Below, piece by piece: positions 45,523 through 59,100 of a stretch of 64,000 nt of DNA. The DNA comes from Filosporella fistucella. Its lineage: Eukaryota > Ascomycota > Leotiomycetes > Helotiales. How positions within the stretch are numbered: position 1 is the stretch's first letter; every line of letters starts with the position of its first letter. The DNA is taken from assembly GCA_030077755.1 (NCBI GenBank), contig JAQJZZ010000018.1:930001-994000 (forward strand), in the 5' to 3' direction. The position numbers and the translations under genes were made by a program. The notes under the pieces are model-generated. The model ran no database searches and was not told the origin of the DNA. It saw only the letters and a list, made by a program, of their open reading frames with translations.

Positions 45523-48017
45523 TGAACATACACGTCATATTACACACGATTATCGGATTGCATCGAGTCTGCTCCACGGTATTATTAATGCGAACCCGCA
45601 AAACAGTGGTCTTTTCACACGTTTTTCAACCTCAGTCCCGTCGGGAATTCTGGCAATATTCATCAATGCCGGCCTTCTGGAAGCAGAAACGACCCACATC
45701 GTCAGAACCAGAATCCCGTTAGGAAGGTTTGAACTGCACCCCACTTTTCGCTACACTCGTCGGGAGTCGCCGCTCTAATGACACATAAATTGTCAGAATT
45801 TGTTGTTGCAGAACTGGGGATCTTCGGAGCCTAAAATCCGACCGAGATTACCTCGTACTTTCAGGAATTTCAGGAGTCATCACTTCAATTGAGGACAACG
45901 AGGAGGCTGGGCTGGGAAACGAGGTGCCTGGATTGATTATTGCTTACTGCCTGCTGGGACTTTCAGGGCCACCGGAGATGCTCGGAAATCCTCTACCTCC
46001 AGGATCCTGCGGGATCTCCAGGGGCCCATCCGCTGCAGCGTTTCGATGTGGGCAAGGGTTCAATGGGGTCGCCTAATGTGATGCACACGAGAGCAAAATA
46101 TTACTGCTGGTTCTGGTCGTCGATTGATGGTTGAACACTTGTGCCTGCATATGTGGCTCCGAGACACCTGAGCCTCGGATGATCGTGTCCGTACGGCACA
46201 CAAGATAAAAATTTCCCAAATCCTCTTCATGCTTGCACTCGAGTCTCGACCATGGACATCCGGAGGCGGAGGGTGTAAAATACTTACCGCAACGTTCAAG
46301 CATCAAATGGAAGAGTGTGATTTTCAGGGTCTCCACGAAACCTCCGAACGAGACTTTTACCAGCATGTCTATAGTCGAGGCCACGCCGCGCTCAATATTT
46401 CATGCAAGAAGGGTTTTCAACAGAGCGTTATCGGTGCTACACTACACAACAGCAGTGTCCTTGGAAGCTTGGGAAAAGCCGTATTTCCAGATATGCACAA
46501 AGGGTCCAATGGTTCAACCGGATGTGGGAGAAGGATCAGCTGTTGCAATGCCTATCGTTATCGTGGGTAAATTTTAGAGTGGGGGTGTTGTCGGAGAGTA
46601 CCGCTATGTGCTGGGCGGTATTTGGATAGAATTGCTTTGAGTTTGTATTTTAAGAGCGCGTGCATTGTTATTGAGCATTTGGGAAGGGCGTGAACAAGGG
46701 ACATGCATTGGCTGGATTTAAAGGTGTCGGATGGGTTTTAAGAGCGATACCACGATTTCTCTATTCGCTCTTTTGAGCTTTCATCTGTTAATGATGACTG
46801 GACTTGGACTAGACAATGGCTGAACGAGGACGATTGTAGATACGAGATGATGATGATTAGAGAATGGAATGGCTGCAAAGTTACCTGGATTCCAACTAGC
46901 TGGTGAATTCCGTCTTCGTACGTAATCGATTGTGATATTCGTCCAGTAGTACGACCACTGCATGAGACTGAACAGGAACAAAATCGATACGTTAATCCCC
47001 AACCCTCCGTTCCACAATGCAGCACGGAGGTATCTCCTCCCGCATGCGTCGTTTAAAGCCTAGATGTTCAGAGATTTTGCGTAGACAAGACTACATATTA
47101 AGTCACCAAAATCCTGCTGAGAAAAGGACAATAAGTCCGGAAAATATTTTCAAAGAAGCTTCACACTTTTTCCACACGTTGGGAATGCTAATGTGGTGGT
47201 TAATTGGGACCCCGTGTTCATGAGGGGTTTCTGTAGGGTTTTCACGATTGGAGGTATATGGTTCTTGGGTATTTTGAGTAAAGGGGGTTTGGTTATGAGG
47301 TACTTAAGGGGCAGGAATATGTTTTTTTGAGAACTTTTCGTACTATTTTCTGCGTGTTTTGAAATAGTTATGATAGTGGATTTGCGGGTTTAATAGTTGT
47401 GGGTATGTGCCCTTCGTATATTGTGAAAGTCTAAAGGCGTGTTGTTTTCGAGGTGTGATCTTACATAGGGGGCTAATTGACGGGTTTGGAACGGAGTGAT
47501 AGTTGATGGATTGTATCTGAGAGATGACTACTCGGAAGGGAAAAGTGCTTGCTAACCAGTTATAGTTAAGGGCTAGAAGGGGGAATAATGTCTTAATCTC
47601 TTGATTACTTCTGTGCATAATTAGATTATTGGTCCGTGATGAAATGTCTTTGGCTTATTCAGCCTTGCGCTTGACAATTCGACAGCACAACAAATACATA
47701 GGAAAGCAGGTAGATTCAAATTCCTTCCTCCACTCAATTCTACCTAATTCAATGAGAAGCTCATTACGAGCACCATAAACACAATGATATTGAAACATTT
47801 CGATATTTACACGTGACCACATTTCTCACAACCTCAGCCTTGCATCTATTTTTATAACCTCCAACCTGCAATATCCGGCCGATGCGGCTCCATCAATAAA
47901 AACGAAGTCTCACCCAGTCATTCTCTCACCTAAAGACCCTCATGAGTATCGCCATATGCATGCTCGTCCTTCCAGTACGCCACGATCGCACCTCATCCGC
48001 GATCCCATCGTGGCCCG
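45523..48017. other. 2.5-kb intergenic region
   Basis: Several frames of 60-115 codons overlap on both strands around 45.5-46.6 kb, but none has a domain, good splice partner or consistent composition. The 3' half is AT-rich. The end is the promoter and pyrimidine-rich leader of the Irs4 gene. Confidence 0.5.
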
Positions 48018-49712
48018 ATGACCAGCAACAGAACATCCCCAGACTCCCGCCTTGGCAAGTTACCTCAATCTTCAGCGCAAGATGCTGCCCTCCGAGGAGC
48101 TAGTCTGGCATTCGGGAAGCCGCCTGTGAAACCGAAACCAAAGGTTACTAACTATAGCGGGAATGATGGAGCTTTGGCTGCGGCTATGAAGGTTGGAGGA
48201 GCGCAGAGGGGAAGTCCTAGGAGTACTAGGATAGATGACGCTGCGTTGGAACAATTGGGATACCAGAATACGGGATCGAGTGTTGGGAGCCGGTCATATA
48301 CTGGGGGATCCGAACGTCCTATTGTGCAGCAGAGACTCAGTCAGTTTGGTGGAGGGCTGCTACAACCTCCTGGAGTACTGGATCAGGCGAAGTCTACCTC
48401 TTTTATAGCTGCTACACTTGCAGCTTCGAGGTCTGCTTCCCTAAGTCCTAATCCAACGGGCCAGCAAACAAATTCACAACTACGACCTCATATTGGCGGA
48501 CGGTCGTCTTCCATACGGAGCTCGGATTCTTCGAGAGCTAGTTCGGATCAACCTCTGGATACGACCTCGATACCTCCTACTACTTCTTTGATAGGTATGT
48601 TTGAGCAGAATCAAGGACCATACAAGAAGAAGACACGGCCATCAATAGAAAGATCTGCGACGTCTGCTACGGCACGAGCGTCCCCTCGCCGTCGTTCACC
48701 TTCTGCTTCACCCTTACGAGCTCGTACACCACCAATAACGCCAACGAAGGCTCGCAAGCCAGAGCCAAAATCTCCAAAGCCGACATTGGCACAAACACAA
48801 CGTCTGTCTGCTGGAGCTGAGCCTTCAATTACGCAGTTGAAACCTCAAAAACCACAAAAGCCTGCCCCTCCATCAAAACCTATACAAATTCCCAAGTCAA
48901 ACCGAGGACGCAATGCTACTACTGAAGATGAAGAGGCTTCGTCCGGGGACTCCTTCGTGTCAGCATCAGATTATAAACCTTCCTTCAGAGCTGCCTTGGC
49001 TGAACAAAATCGTCGCCTCACCTCTGCCTCTGTCGTATCCGTCAACTCCCAGATCGACAGCATGGCAAACGCCATAGTAGCCTCCTCTCTAGCCTCCTCC
49101 CGAGCTGCATCTCCCTCCAAACAAGCCCTCCATAATCCTAATTCCAACACTCTTTTCCCACCTCCCCCTCCCCCTCGCCGCCACCTCTTTCACAACAGTA
49201 AAGATAATTCCCGCACCCCCAGCCCAGCCAAACCACCCGGCCTAAGAACCACGATGCGGAAACCAAAAGAGGAAGAAGTAGATGAAGGAGAGAAGAGAAG
49301 AGGGAAGAGAAACCTAGTCAAGAAACATCCTAATAAGCACCATGAAGGCGATCGAAAGAGGTGGAGAGACACGATCACAGAACGAGAGAGAAAACGCTAT
49401 GAAGCCGTATGGGCATCTAATAAAGGCCTCTTTACCCCCTCCACCGAAGGTGCCGAGAACGAAGTCTGTAATTTAGTAGTGAGAGACATTTGGTCTAGAA
49501 GTAGATTACACATTGATGTCTTAGAAGAAGTCTACACCCTAGTTGATAGAAGCGGACATGGTCGATTAGATAAACAGGAATTTGTCGTGGGGCTTTGGTT
49601 GATTGATCAGAGGCTCAAGGGAAGGAAGCTACCGATTAGGGTTACGGAGAGTGTTTGGCGGAGTGTGGGTGTGCTGGGGGGAATTAAGGTGAAGAAGATA
49701 CATAAGCATTAG
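48018..49712 (+). CDS. irs4: Irs4/Tax4-type EH-domain protein
   Basis: Regulator of phosphatidylinositol 4,5-bisphosphate turnover (through the phosphatase Inp51 in yeast), also involved in autophagy and rDNA silencing. Single exon, 564 residues. The first 440 residues are disordered and Ser/Pro/Lys-rich, with [15 protein letters not shown] near the start, the typical opening of fungal Irs4. Proline runs ([12 protein letters not shown]) could bind SH3 domains, and a basic stretch lies at about 410-450. The C-terminal EH domain starts with [16 protein letters not shown] and contains [10 protein letters not shown], the calcium-loop-like [14 protein letters not shown] and [16 protein letters not shown]. 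The order and length fit the family. Confidence 0.92.
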   Translation: MTSNRTSPDSRLGKLPQSSAQDAALRGASLAFGKPPVKPKPKVTNYSGNDGALAAAMKVGGAQRGSPRSTRIDDAALEQLGYQNTGSSVGSRSYTGGSERPIVQQRLSQFGGGLLQPPGVLDQAKSTSFIAATLAASRSASLSPNPTGQQTNSQLRPHIGGRSSSIRSSDSSRASSDQPLDTTSIPPTTSLIGMFEQNQGPYKKKTRPSIERSATSATARASPRRRSPSASPLRARTPPITPTKARKPEPKSPKPTLAQTQRLSAGAEPSITQLKPQKPQKPAPPSKPIQIPKSNRGRNATTEDEEASSGDSFVSASDYKPSFRAALAEQNRRLTSASVVSVNSQIDSMANAIVASSLASSRAASPSKQALHNPNSNTLFPPPPPPRRHLFHNSKDNSRTPSPAKPPGLRTTMRKPKEEEVDEGEKRRGKRNLVKKHPNKHHEGDRKRWRDTITERERKRYEAVWASNKGLFTPSTEGAENEVCNLVVRDIWSRSRLHIDVLEEVYTLVDRSGHGRLDKQEFVVGLWLIDQRLKGRKLPIRVTESVWRSVGVLGGIKVKKIHKH

Positions 49713-50911
49713 ATGGATGGAGTAATACAGAGAGGGCATACGTCTTTTGGACATCGTTGGTGTGGTGTGGTGTGTTGTATAGATAATACCCAATTTGTTC
49801 GTAGGCGTAATGGTGGAGCTATATTTTTTGATTTGCCTTTGTTTTGAGAGTGGTTGACTGTGTTCATTTTAGTGATCTGTTTCTTGTCTCAGCTTTAAGA
49901 AACTGAACCGAATGTCCCAGATCCTTTCGTACAACGACTATTTACCGGTTGAACTCAGCGCTATTTTCATACCCTCCCTTCAGCTTCTCCAAACCAACCC
50001 TCCACTAGCTCTGAGATACAAATTCTTCCACTCCAACACTACCAAAGCTAGGATCTACAGTCTCAGAATATTAAGCTCGAAATGTATTTTATTTCATCTT
50101 TAGATATGGTGTTCTCGGACATCAACAAGGTCAGAGGTCACATAAACGATGACTAGTTCCTGGGGGTAGACATTCTGCATTACATATCCATAGAGCATCA
50201 GAGGAAGTTAACGATATTATATACGACTCATTCTATCTATCCATTTGCCTGTCAATATTCAGCGGCGAGAATATTCCTTCCTTTCACTTCTTAGATCACT
50301 ATATGCCAGGAGACTCGCTTAGCGTTACCCCCCCTTTCTTCCTTTTTTTCTGTTTTCAAGTCTGAAATTTTCAGAGAGTGAGAGTGGTGGATATATTCAA
50401 GACTCTAAAAACAAAGGGCGTGATAGAATCATGCCCGGATTGTCTTGGAGGAAAGCATTTTGAGTTCGAAGGGAACTTTGCTTTTCGTAATCCTCTCCCC
50501 ACGTAATGAAACAACATATTTGATTCAACTCCCAAAACAAAACTTTTGTACCCAAGAATTCGTAAGATTGTCTTCTACCCTTCCCTCGTCGATAGAAGGT
50601 GGATGGTACCTTTGTATGGTGGTGGGAAGGTGAGCTTGTCAATGAGTGGTGAGGAGGTAGGGGCTAGATAGGTTCGAAGGGGAGGGGAAATGGCTGGTGT
50701 GTTTGGCCTCGATTACCGTTTTGCGTGTGATTGTAATATATGTATGAAGGTACACCACTTGTCCAAAGGTCATATCATATATCGTACACTGATAGGGGTA
50801 GCGCAGTACCTTTAGGTAAATATTTTGAATACAACTGGGTCTTCCATGACACCGATAATTACAATCTACACAATTCTACATCCTCCAACACTATCCTTAG
50901 AAGCTCGCTGC
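49713..50911. other. Convergent intergenic region, Irs4 / M28 aminopeptidase
   Basis: About 1.2 kb between converging genes. It includes mononucleotide T/C tracts near 50.33-50.36 kb. No gene is supported. Confidence 0.55.
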
Positions 50912-52394
50912 CTATCTCGGGAATGGGAACACAGCAGGACTCTTATACCCATTGGCCCCTACGCTCCTCACACCGAACTCCACATTATCCTTACTCAACT
51001 TCACAGTCGCAGTATCCACATCCCCAACCGCAATATAATGCGTCCAGAAAGGCTGATCAGTAGGTCTCCATACAATCTCATAACCAACAGCTCCTGCAAC
51101 TTTTTGCCAGAAGAACGTACTGTCGTTCGTCAAAGCTGCTGTATCAACTGTTACGTTCCTCGGATTATCGGGTGCGTTCGCTAAACTCCACAACGCGGCG
51201 CCATTCACCTTTCCTACTCGTGAGATGTAGTAAAAGTCACAGAATTCGGCTAGATCTCCGTATTGTGTCCCGTTTTCGACTCGTACATCTTGATGTTGGT
51301 GAGCGAAATCTTCGCGAGGTTCGGTAAAGCGATTTGCTGCATATCCTGCTAAGAGGAAGGAAGAATGGTCGCCGCCTCGCAAGTACCTGTCCAGGCGATA
51401 GACAGTCTCTACACTCATTCCGGTAACAGGATTACTGGCAACGTCTCGAGTGAAACGTCCCAGCTGGCGAGCAGGAGAATCATTCTCGCCGCCAATCTGA
51501 AGCCGCCTAGCAGCACGGGCAGTAGATTCGTTTGAGGGAATGCCCTGGGCAAAGAGACGTATGATATTTGACTGATTCTTGCCATCATCTCCGACTGGAG
51601 AACCAACAATATCATTTGTCCACATGCCTTGGACATAAGCTGAGCGGTTTGCGAGAGTTTGGGCCATGAAACCAGAGCCTAAGAGACCTTGCTCTTCACC
51701 TGCTACTGCGGCGAACATGATCGTCGCTTTGGAGTCGTATTTTGCCATGATTCGGGCAAGTTCCATTGATATTGCGACTCCAGAAGCGTCATCATCAGCT
51801 CCAGGAGCGTCATCAACAAAATTCATTACATCGGTATTTCTGGAATCATAATGCCCACTATCATTGTCAGCGGTTCTTTCATATATATATCCTATAAACT
51901 CACCTGACCACTATGATTCTGTCCGGATCACTACTTCCTTTCAACGTCGCAATCACATTGCTAATATTGGTTGGAGCCGTGATCCTACTTGCAATAGGCT
52001 GGATGTAACTCTGCAACTCAACAGTCATCCTCCCTCCACTTTCCGCAGCAAATCCCCGAAACTGCTCCAACAACCAATCCCTCGCAGCCCCAATACCTCT
52101 TACTGGGTCTGTCTGTGTACTCATCGTATGCCTAGTGCCGAACGACACCAGCTTCTCAATACTAGCTTTGATCCTGGCTGGATCAACTTGCTGCAATATG
52201 GCAGCGAGTTCCGCATCTGGCAATTGAGGTGTGTACACCTTCCCAGGCGACCCCGTCGGCCAGGCATTGATGGCGCAAAGGTCCGTAGGGAAAGGGAGAG
52301 CTGGCAATGTCGCGTTCCGCGTGGAATACGTGCTATAATGGCCGTGGCACTGCCCAACCAGCAATGCGCCGGCAATCAATCCAGATACAAACAT
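50912..52394 (-). CDS. Secreted M28 zinc aminopeptidase
   Basis: Extracellular di-zinc aminopeptidase, 478 residues from two exons (52394-51904 and 51857-50912). The signal peptide is [19 protein letters not shown] propeptide-like region follows, then the catalytic M28 domain. It has the zinc ligand His166 and Asp168 in SGHYDSRN, the bridging Asp in PGADDDASG (185-187), the catalytic Glu pair in [12 protein letters not shown] and a later His in [14 protein letters not shown] or FAHQHQDV. The last 90 residues (from about 385) form a fibronectin III-like beta domain ([20 protein letters not shown] and [17 protein letters not shown]). The open frame upstream of 52394 is discarded in favour of the Met that starts the signal peptide. 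The promoter contains a 22-bp palindrome (52528-52549). Confidence 0.92.
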
Positions 52395-53102
52395 AATTGA
52401 AGCTGGGAAAAAGCGACAACAGTAATTGTCCAAGATGTTACTGAAATAATGAAATTGTAGAATGCAAACTCGTCGCATTTAAACTAGCACTTGAGAACCC
52501 AAGCAATGCACCTCCTCAATGACTTCACTGCGGGAGACGTCTCCCGCAGATTAACGGTAGTTAATAGGTACCGATGGCGGGGATGGCATATTCGACACGC
52601 TATGAAGAGGGGTAGAGAGCACCAAAGAGGCAGCTCGCAGCTTGGAGATTTATCCGGATAAGGCAGGTCTAGAGATTGTACCTGAATATAAACGCTTGGC
52701 ATGATGATGACAAGGAGAATTAGTTGAGATAGAATAGATCGTCAACATCGAGATCTTGGGAGCGGAATCAAGATAATACTTCGAGAGTGGGATGGGACTT
52801 CATAAAAGACTGACGTTGAAGACGACATATATCCACGTGATATTCCAGATCAGGAAGGAGCCAAGAAGTTTAGGACCTCCTTCAAAGCTTGTCAGAGATA
52901 TATAGCTAAAGGCTTCACTGTAGAAGATACACAAAGGTAAACAGTTAGAAAATGTATTCTTATATACGTGTATCGCAACCAAGCAACAAAATCCTCCAGG
53001 GTTCACAGTGGGAACCACTCACTCATAACGCCACCCATGCATACAGGACTTATCCCCCCCAGATACCCCGCAGACCCATACTATATTACAAGTGAACTTC
53101 TT
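52395..53102. other. Promoter region of the M28 gene and 3' flank of Fmp27
   Basis: 708 bp between the M28 start codon and the Fmp27 stop codon; both genes are on the minus strand. It holds the palindrome described separately and no supported gene. Confidence 0.55.
52528..52549. promoter_or_regulatory. 22-bp perfect palindrome containing CGG-N10-CCG
   Basis: The arm CTGCGGGAGAC (52528-52538) is followed without spacer by its exact complement GTCTCCCGCAG (52539-52549). Inside it lies CGG-N10-CCG, the inverted half-site layout bound by homodimeric Zn2Cys6 factors; yeast Put3 uses this spacing (established). It is about 134 bp upstream of the M28 start codon, an ordinary promoter distance. The function is inferred from symmetry and location. 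Confidence 0.55.
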
Positions 53103-56100
53103 CTAATTTAAAGACCCAAGAATCTTCTTCAATGTCTTTTTCTTCCTTCCTCCCTCCTCAGCGTCTTCACTATGATGATCTGAGTCTCGCTTCTTAAGCT
53201 GCCCCAACTTCCTTGCCACAAATCCATTTTCACCATTCTTGATACTCCTTGAGCTTGGCCTCTCACTCTCTGCAAGACTTTCTGGACGATCATGTGCATT
53301 TGCTGGTGTCATTGTCAGGCCAGAAGGAAGATTGCTCGAACGTCCTGGCAGGGAGGAAAGACTACTTGTCTCACTTGGTGTTCGAGTCATCTCGTTTCTA
53401 CTAGAGGCGAAGGAGCGTCTTGGACTGGATGAGCGCTCCGATCTAGTCATGCCCGTCGGACTGGTGGCAAAGGCGCTGCTTGCATCGCTATTATCATGAG
53501 AGTTGTCTTGACTGGATGGCGCTAACAGCATACTACTGGTAGCGAGCTCTCGAAGACGGTTCTGTTGCGCAGTAGTGGGGCGATGTTTGCTGAATTTGTT
53601 CCCAATAATTGCTCCAGTGTGAGATATTAAGGCACGAATGACATCTTTCTTGAGAGCCAGGGCAAGGTCAAGATTTGACCATGTCTTGTTGCGATACTCG
53701 ATTTCTGGTAGGCGGAACACGAAGTCATGTACATCCTCGATATTGCGTTCACCCTTGCCTTTATAACTAAGGCATAGGACAACACTCGGTATCTTGACAT
53801 ATGCTAAAGTCATGTATTCTGAGGCTCGAGACATCATCTTTGTAAGGTCATCCGAAGGCGCTTCCTTATTCTTGTTGTTACGGTGTAGGGCAAATCGTTT
53901 GTGTTTGCCATCTCCATTGGTTGATTCAATCGACATAGTTGTACCACTTCGGCCAATACCAGGACGAGGGGCAAAACTAGATGACAAGCTTTCAGTGGAT
54001 GCTTTCTTGCCAAGGGTCCTTGTGGATCCTTTTGAGCTCGCTGAGCCTTTACTAGTCGACTGAAATAATCGGAAGTGGTGATGCCCTTCGCCAAAAGAAT
54101 GCATGCTTGCGGCTTTGGTCTTAGATGAGATGGCAGTGTTTGGGCGAGCTTCTGAATTTAGTGTCGGACGCAGTCGAAGCTCCAAAGAACCTGCTCTTGT
54201 ACTCAAACCAGAATCATGCTTGTCCACAGTCGAAGGGTGGAGACTATTGGAGTTGCCAGTAGCAGTGCTGTTGCTATCATCTTCTTCATCCCCGTCATCG
54301 ACTGGTTGCATATGTTTGACCATAAATGGCGATTTAGTCTTTGTATCTGACGATCCAGACCCTGGGAACATGTAGTCGAAGAGACGCTTTCCAACTTCAC
54401 GTTCAAGTTGTATCTTCATAGGGAACAAGTTGACCTCGAAATGGTCCATGACAGGAATTCCAGCAATTGCTTCGAGCATATACCAATAAACTCTTAGCAT
54501 CTGCTGATTTCCTCCTTCATTGAAAACGCCACGCTCGGCGTCCGAATACGGAGCAAACATCTCTGGATATATGGCGTCTGGTAGAAGGTTCAGCCCAACA
54601 ATTTTTCCTATTTGCATGAGATTGATATGGGATCCATCTGAGTTATCTGTTCGGTCATATTCGGCCTTTTGTAGTTGGAATTCCATTAGCGGCTCGTTAT
54701 TGTCGCGTATCAGATGCCAAACGATTTGTTGAGAAGCGATATTCCACCTGAGTAGACCAGCTGTGGACGAGCCCTCGTATTTTCGCTGAGACGATGTGAT
54801 GGCCTTCATCATGAAAAATAGTTCATCTTCACAGCTTGTGAGATCCTTGTCCAATGCAAGCCTGTCTTCCCATCCGCGCTTATCCAGATATTTCGAATTT
54901 ATTTGGAATTGTGTCTTGATCTCTTCCAATTGCCTGATACGTTCCTGGAGTCGTATGACCATTTCCGGTGCGCCACGCAGATCACTGAAATCTGACGCAA
55001 GCATGATCTTTTCCAGCCGTTCATTTCGTGTCTTTTCCAATGGCTCGCTATACATGAGAAGGTCCAATACAATGATGTACATAGCATAATATTGTGCCGA
55101 ATTGCAAATGGCGCGGATTTGAGGAAATTCTACCCATAGATGATCCATCCGGCTCTCGATATTATTTGGACTGACTGCATGGCTGCCCTCGCTGTTGACT
55201 TCGTCATTATACTTCAAACGCAGTGTGTTGTATTTGTCATATCTCAAAGATGCAGATGTCTTTTGCACAACACGTTTGAAGCCAAATGGATCGATCTGAA
55301 AGTCAAACATTACTTCCATGGGCACCCAAGGTGGCCAAGCAGACCCAGCTGGCACACCATAATGGTTTCCAGAGTACATGGATAAGAGCTGCGATGAGAA
55401 CCATTTTTGATGAGTGACGAAGAACTGGGTGCTATCCATTTCCACTGAGAATCGTCGTTGAACTAGACCACTGACATCATCGAAGATACGGTCTTTGTCC
55501 ATGACCTCAATGACTTTTCCTTCCATTCCTTTGGCAGTAACAAGAACAACGGCTTTGGGATTCTTCTCGCTCTGGAGTTGAATCTGAGGAGCGATAAGGC
55601 GTAAATGGTAGCTATTCTGCGGCATGAATTCATGAGAAATATTCGAATCCAGCTGTTCCGTTGATACTCTTTGACTTGTTTCCTGTCCTTTCTTCGTCTC
55701 TTGTGCTTTTGGATCATCTGCACTGACGAACTTCTTTCCATCGGCAAGAATTTCGTTTATACGATCCTGTACATCTTGATACCCAGGCTCTTTATTCTCG
55801 TTGGATTCGGGGGATGCTTTCTTCGGCTCGGCTGGACTGGTGGTAGACTTGGTGTTCTTGGCTTTATTCTGTTCTTCCACAATATCGAGAATAAACTTCA
55901 CGGCTCTTCTTGATAAGTAGTAAACAAATCCACGTCTCTGGCTGACTTGATGGATATAACGGAGAATTATGTTCCGCAGAAGATTGTTCCACTTCAATTG
56001 CATGTTGTGGATCACAAAACGATTGTTGAAGTCACTAATAAATTCTCCACCAGGATTGGTGTCCATGCCCTCGGCTGCTGTATCGTAGTCTTTGGGTGAA

Positions 56101-59100
56101 GTGGTCTCTCCATCACTATCAACATCTGCATCGCCATCTGGTACGGCTCTCTTGTTATCCGTATGCAATCGCATATTCATTCGTTGCATCATGGACTCCA
56201 AGAACAATTTCTTGTCTCGCAAGACACTGCCATGTCTGTTAAGCATTTCGTATTCACTTTGAAGGATTTGGTTGTTATCGTCTTGGATGCATCTAAATTC
56301 GGCCTCTGCAACGGACCGGGTATGTGTATCCATTTGCTCTTCTAGTTGCTTGAGACGTGTCTGAATAAGCTGACATTGAACACGACGAGGATCATCGTCT
56401 TTGCTCATAATACAGAAATGGGTTAATTCATTTCCGAAAGGACTTGTCCTATCTGGATCACCAGATATTGAATCTCCATGATCTGTTTGCCGGAAGTATG
56501 TAAATCGAGGAGCATATGCTAGAGGCATGATTTTTGTCTCTGGATTAGCCTCAGAAGGAAGAATCCAGTCCAGTTCAACAAAATCATCCATATCAATCCA
56601 GCTGAAGTCGTTGTCCGGAATCTCAAAATGTGATAAATCCGTTGTGCCGACATCCTGTTGCGACACAAGAGTGGGGGCTGATGCCTTTTTCAAATCTTCT
56701 GGCGTTGTGCCAGCTATACTGGCCGTAACCGCACGAATATCCGCTGAAATCAGGTCTAGCTGTGCCTGATGCATCTTCATTCCGCTAGTTTTGCCTTGGG
56801 TTTTGCGACCTTTATCATGGGTCGGAAATTCTTCGCGTCGTTGATGAACATCAAGCATAAAGCTATCCAGCCTCATCTTCAAACCAGTGGCAGAAACAAC
56901 ATCTTCGGAGTAATCCTCAGCGTCCTTGTGTTTGTAAATGTGACTTAGAAACAGCGGTGCTAGGAGGAGATTGTATTTAATTGTAGCCAGATGTCGCCCA
57001 AACTTCTTGCTGGACTTTTCGATTCCAGGCCATAAAGTTCCTTGTCGAATGGGAAGTGACATAGTACCATTGAACATGGACCACCAAGCGAAAAAATGCG
57101 AGAAGAATCGGGGAGTGAGGTGGACCGTGTTGTAACTTGAGGATGGTGTGGTGTTAGTTACGGACCATTCTCGATTGACTGGTGCTTTCACGGCAATTGA
57201 CATGTGGATGTGGTGACTTCTAAAACCCCTGAATGCATCGTACTCCATGCCCTCAGGTGCTTTTGCGAATTGAGGCTCTTTAAAAATGACCTTGTAATGT
57301 GGTTCGAAATCGAAAGATCTTTTCTCTTCTTCGGCAAGGTTCCTTTCAAACATCAAACCAGCAAGCCATTGCACATTGCCAGATAACTTCATAACAACTT
57401 TCTTGAACGCTGCTCCTCTCTTGAAACTATCTGTACTCGATATGCTGTCACTATCGTGGTCGACTCTGGATGAATTACGTGCTTGATGGCTATAATCGGG
57501 AATGGCAAGAATATATTCACCACTGTCGACGGTCATGAATTTTCTTGGATCCTCTTCACGACAAATGTTCCATCTGACATCATTCCGCCAGCACATCAGG
57601 AAACCTGCACCATTACCGGTTACAACATATGGATCTCGGGTTCCTTTGAGCATGAGGTGAACATCGCCATCACCCTTCCAGGCGACACTAACACGGGAGT
57701 GAAAGCTCAGACGGATCTTATCCCAGAATCCTGTGCGATCCGAAGGATCAACTTGTGGCTTGGTGAACGTCTCGATCACCATCATCATGTCCTGAATTGC
57801 GGGCTGATAAGACGCTCCCCATGTGATTCTAGTTGGGAAACCGGTATTGATGTCTACTTTGATGTCCGAGTAAGTCTTGACAGGCGAAACAGTTCTCCGG
57901 ACGTCAATAGCAAATCCTCCCTTGTTCGATGTCCCGGGCGTCCGATTTGTCGGAGGTACAATATCAACTTTCACGTGTCTAGTTGATTCAGGCCCACGGA
58001 ACTCTTCGCCAATGACGAAATCCGACTTGAGAGACCAGGCCGGCAGACGAGGTGATTGACCTGGCTTAATTGCAGGAACGTGCAGAAGAGGCAGTGGGTA
58101 GTCCCTGAGAGTCACTCTTGCTTCTCCCATATCGATCTGAACGTGCATAGGAACAAGTAATGAATATTCCATGTCGTGTGGCATTCCCTTACCAACACGA
58201 TGAATGAACTCAGGGAGCTGACTCATGGGGAATGAGGGTTTGTCAAGAGTGATGTGCAAATCACTGATCAGAGTGGCCATCAAAGCCGGTCGCTGAGGCA
58301 CTTCAAGGATATTTTCAGTCTCCTCCATATCTTCTGGAAGCTGGTCTGGTCCCCAAAACATGCCCCTGAGGTCTTTCATGCCGGATTTAGCCTGGCTGTA
58401 AATGCGATCAATTCTGGCTTTCCAGCTCTGAGCATTGTGTCTTTGGAGTCGCTCATGAGCTTCTCCAATAGATATTTTGGCTGAGCCTGTCATGCCACAC
58501 GTGCCTTCCGGGTCGTATCGCATCGTACGTCCACGATGGGTTCCTGGTCGATGTTCTGGATGTGAGGCTCCATCCTCGCTATGGCTCCTACGCCGAGCAC
58601 CTTCATGATTGGTACTTCTCCCACGAGGGTGGGCGGATCGATTTCGGAAGCGAGAAGAATCTTTCTGTCTTTCTTCCTCTTCGATTTTCTTCGATTTGAC
58701 TTTGAATGCAGCTTCACGGGCGATACGCTGGGACTGTTCAATAAGACCAGTACGATATATAGCACCCAGTTTCCACTCAAAAGCTCCATCTTCCAATTCA
58801 AATAAAAGTGCTTTACTTCGAAGGGAGATCTTTGGTAAATGTTTGGGGCCCTCCGGATGTTTGTCTAGGATATACTCGTTCGTACCAGTAACAAATCTAT
58901 GGTGCAGCTGTTGTACAGACTTCAAGGTGTTGATGAAATTGTCAAATACTTTGTGCAAAACGGCTTGATGAGGGACTGCAAGTCTGATAGCCTCTGTGTT
59001 CACATCGACCATATTCTCGTCGCGCATTTCTTTGTTGCCGCTCATGCGTCGACTTGAGCGGAGGTCGACTCTAAATGCTTTAATAGACACAATTCTTGCC

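Noticed and set aside
46060..46630. Cluster of frames of 75-114 codons on both strands
   Set aside because: Mutually overlapping, with no recognisable domain and no consistent intron structure.
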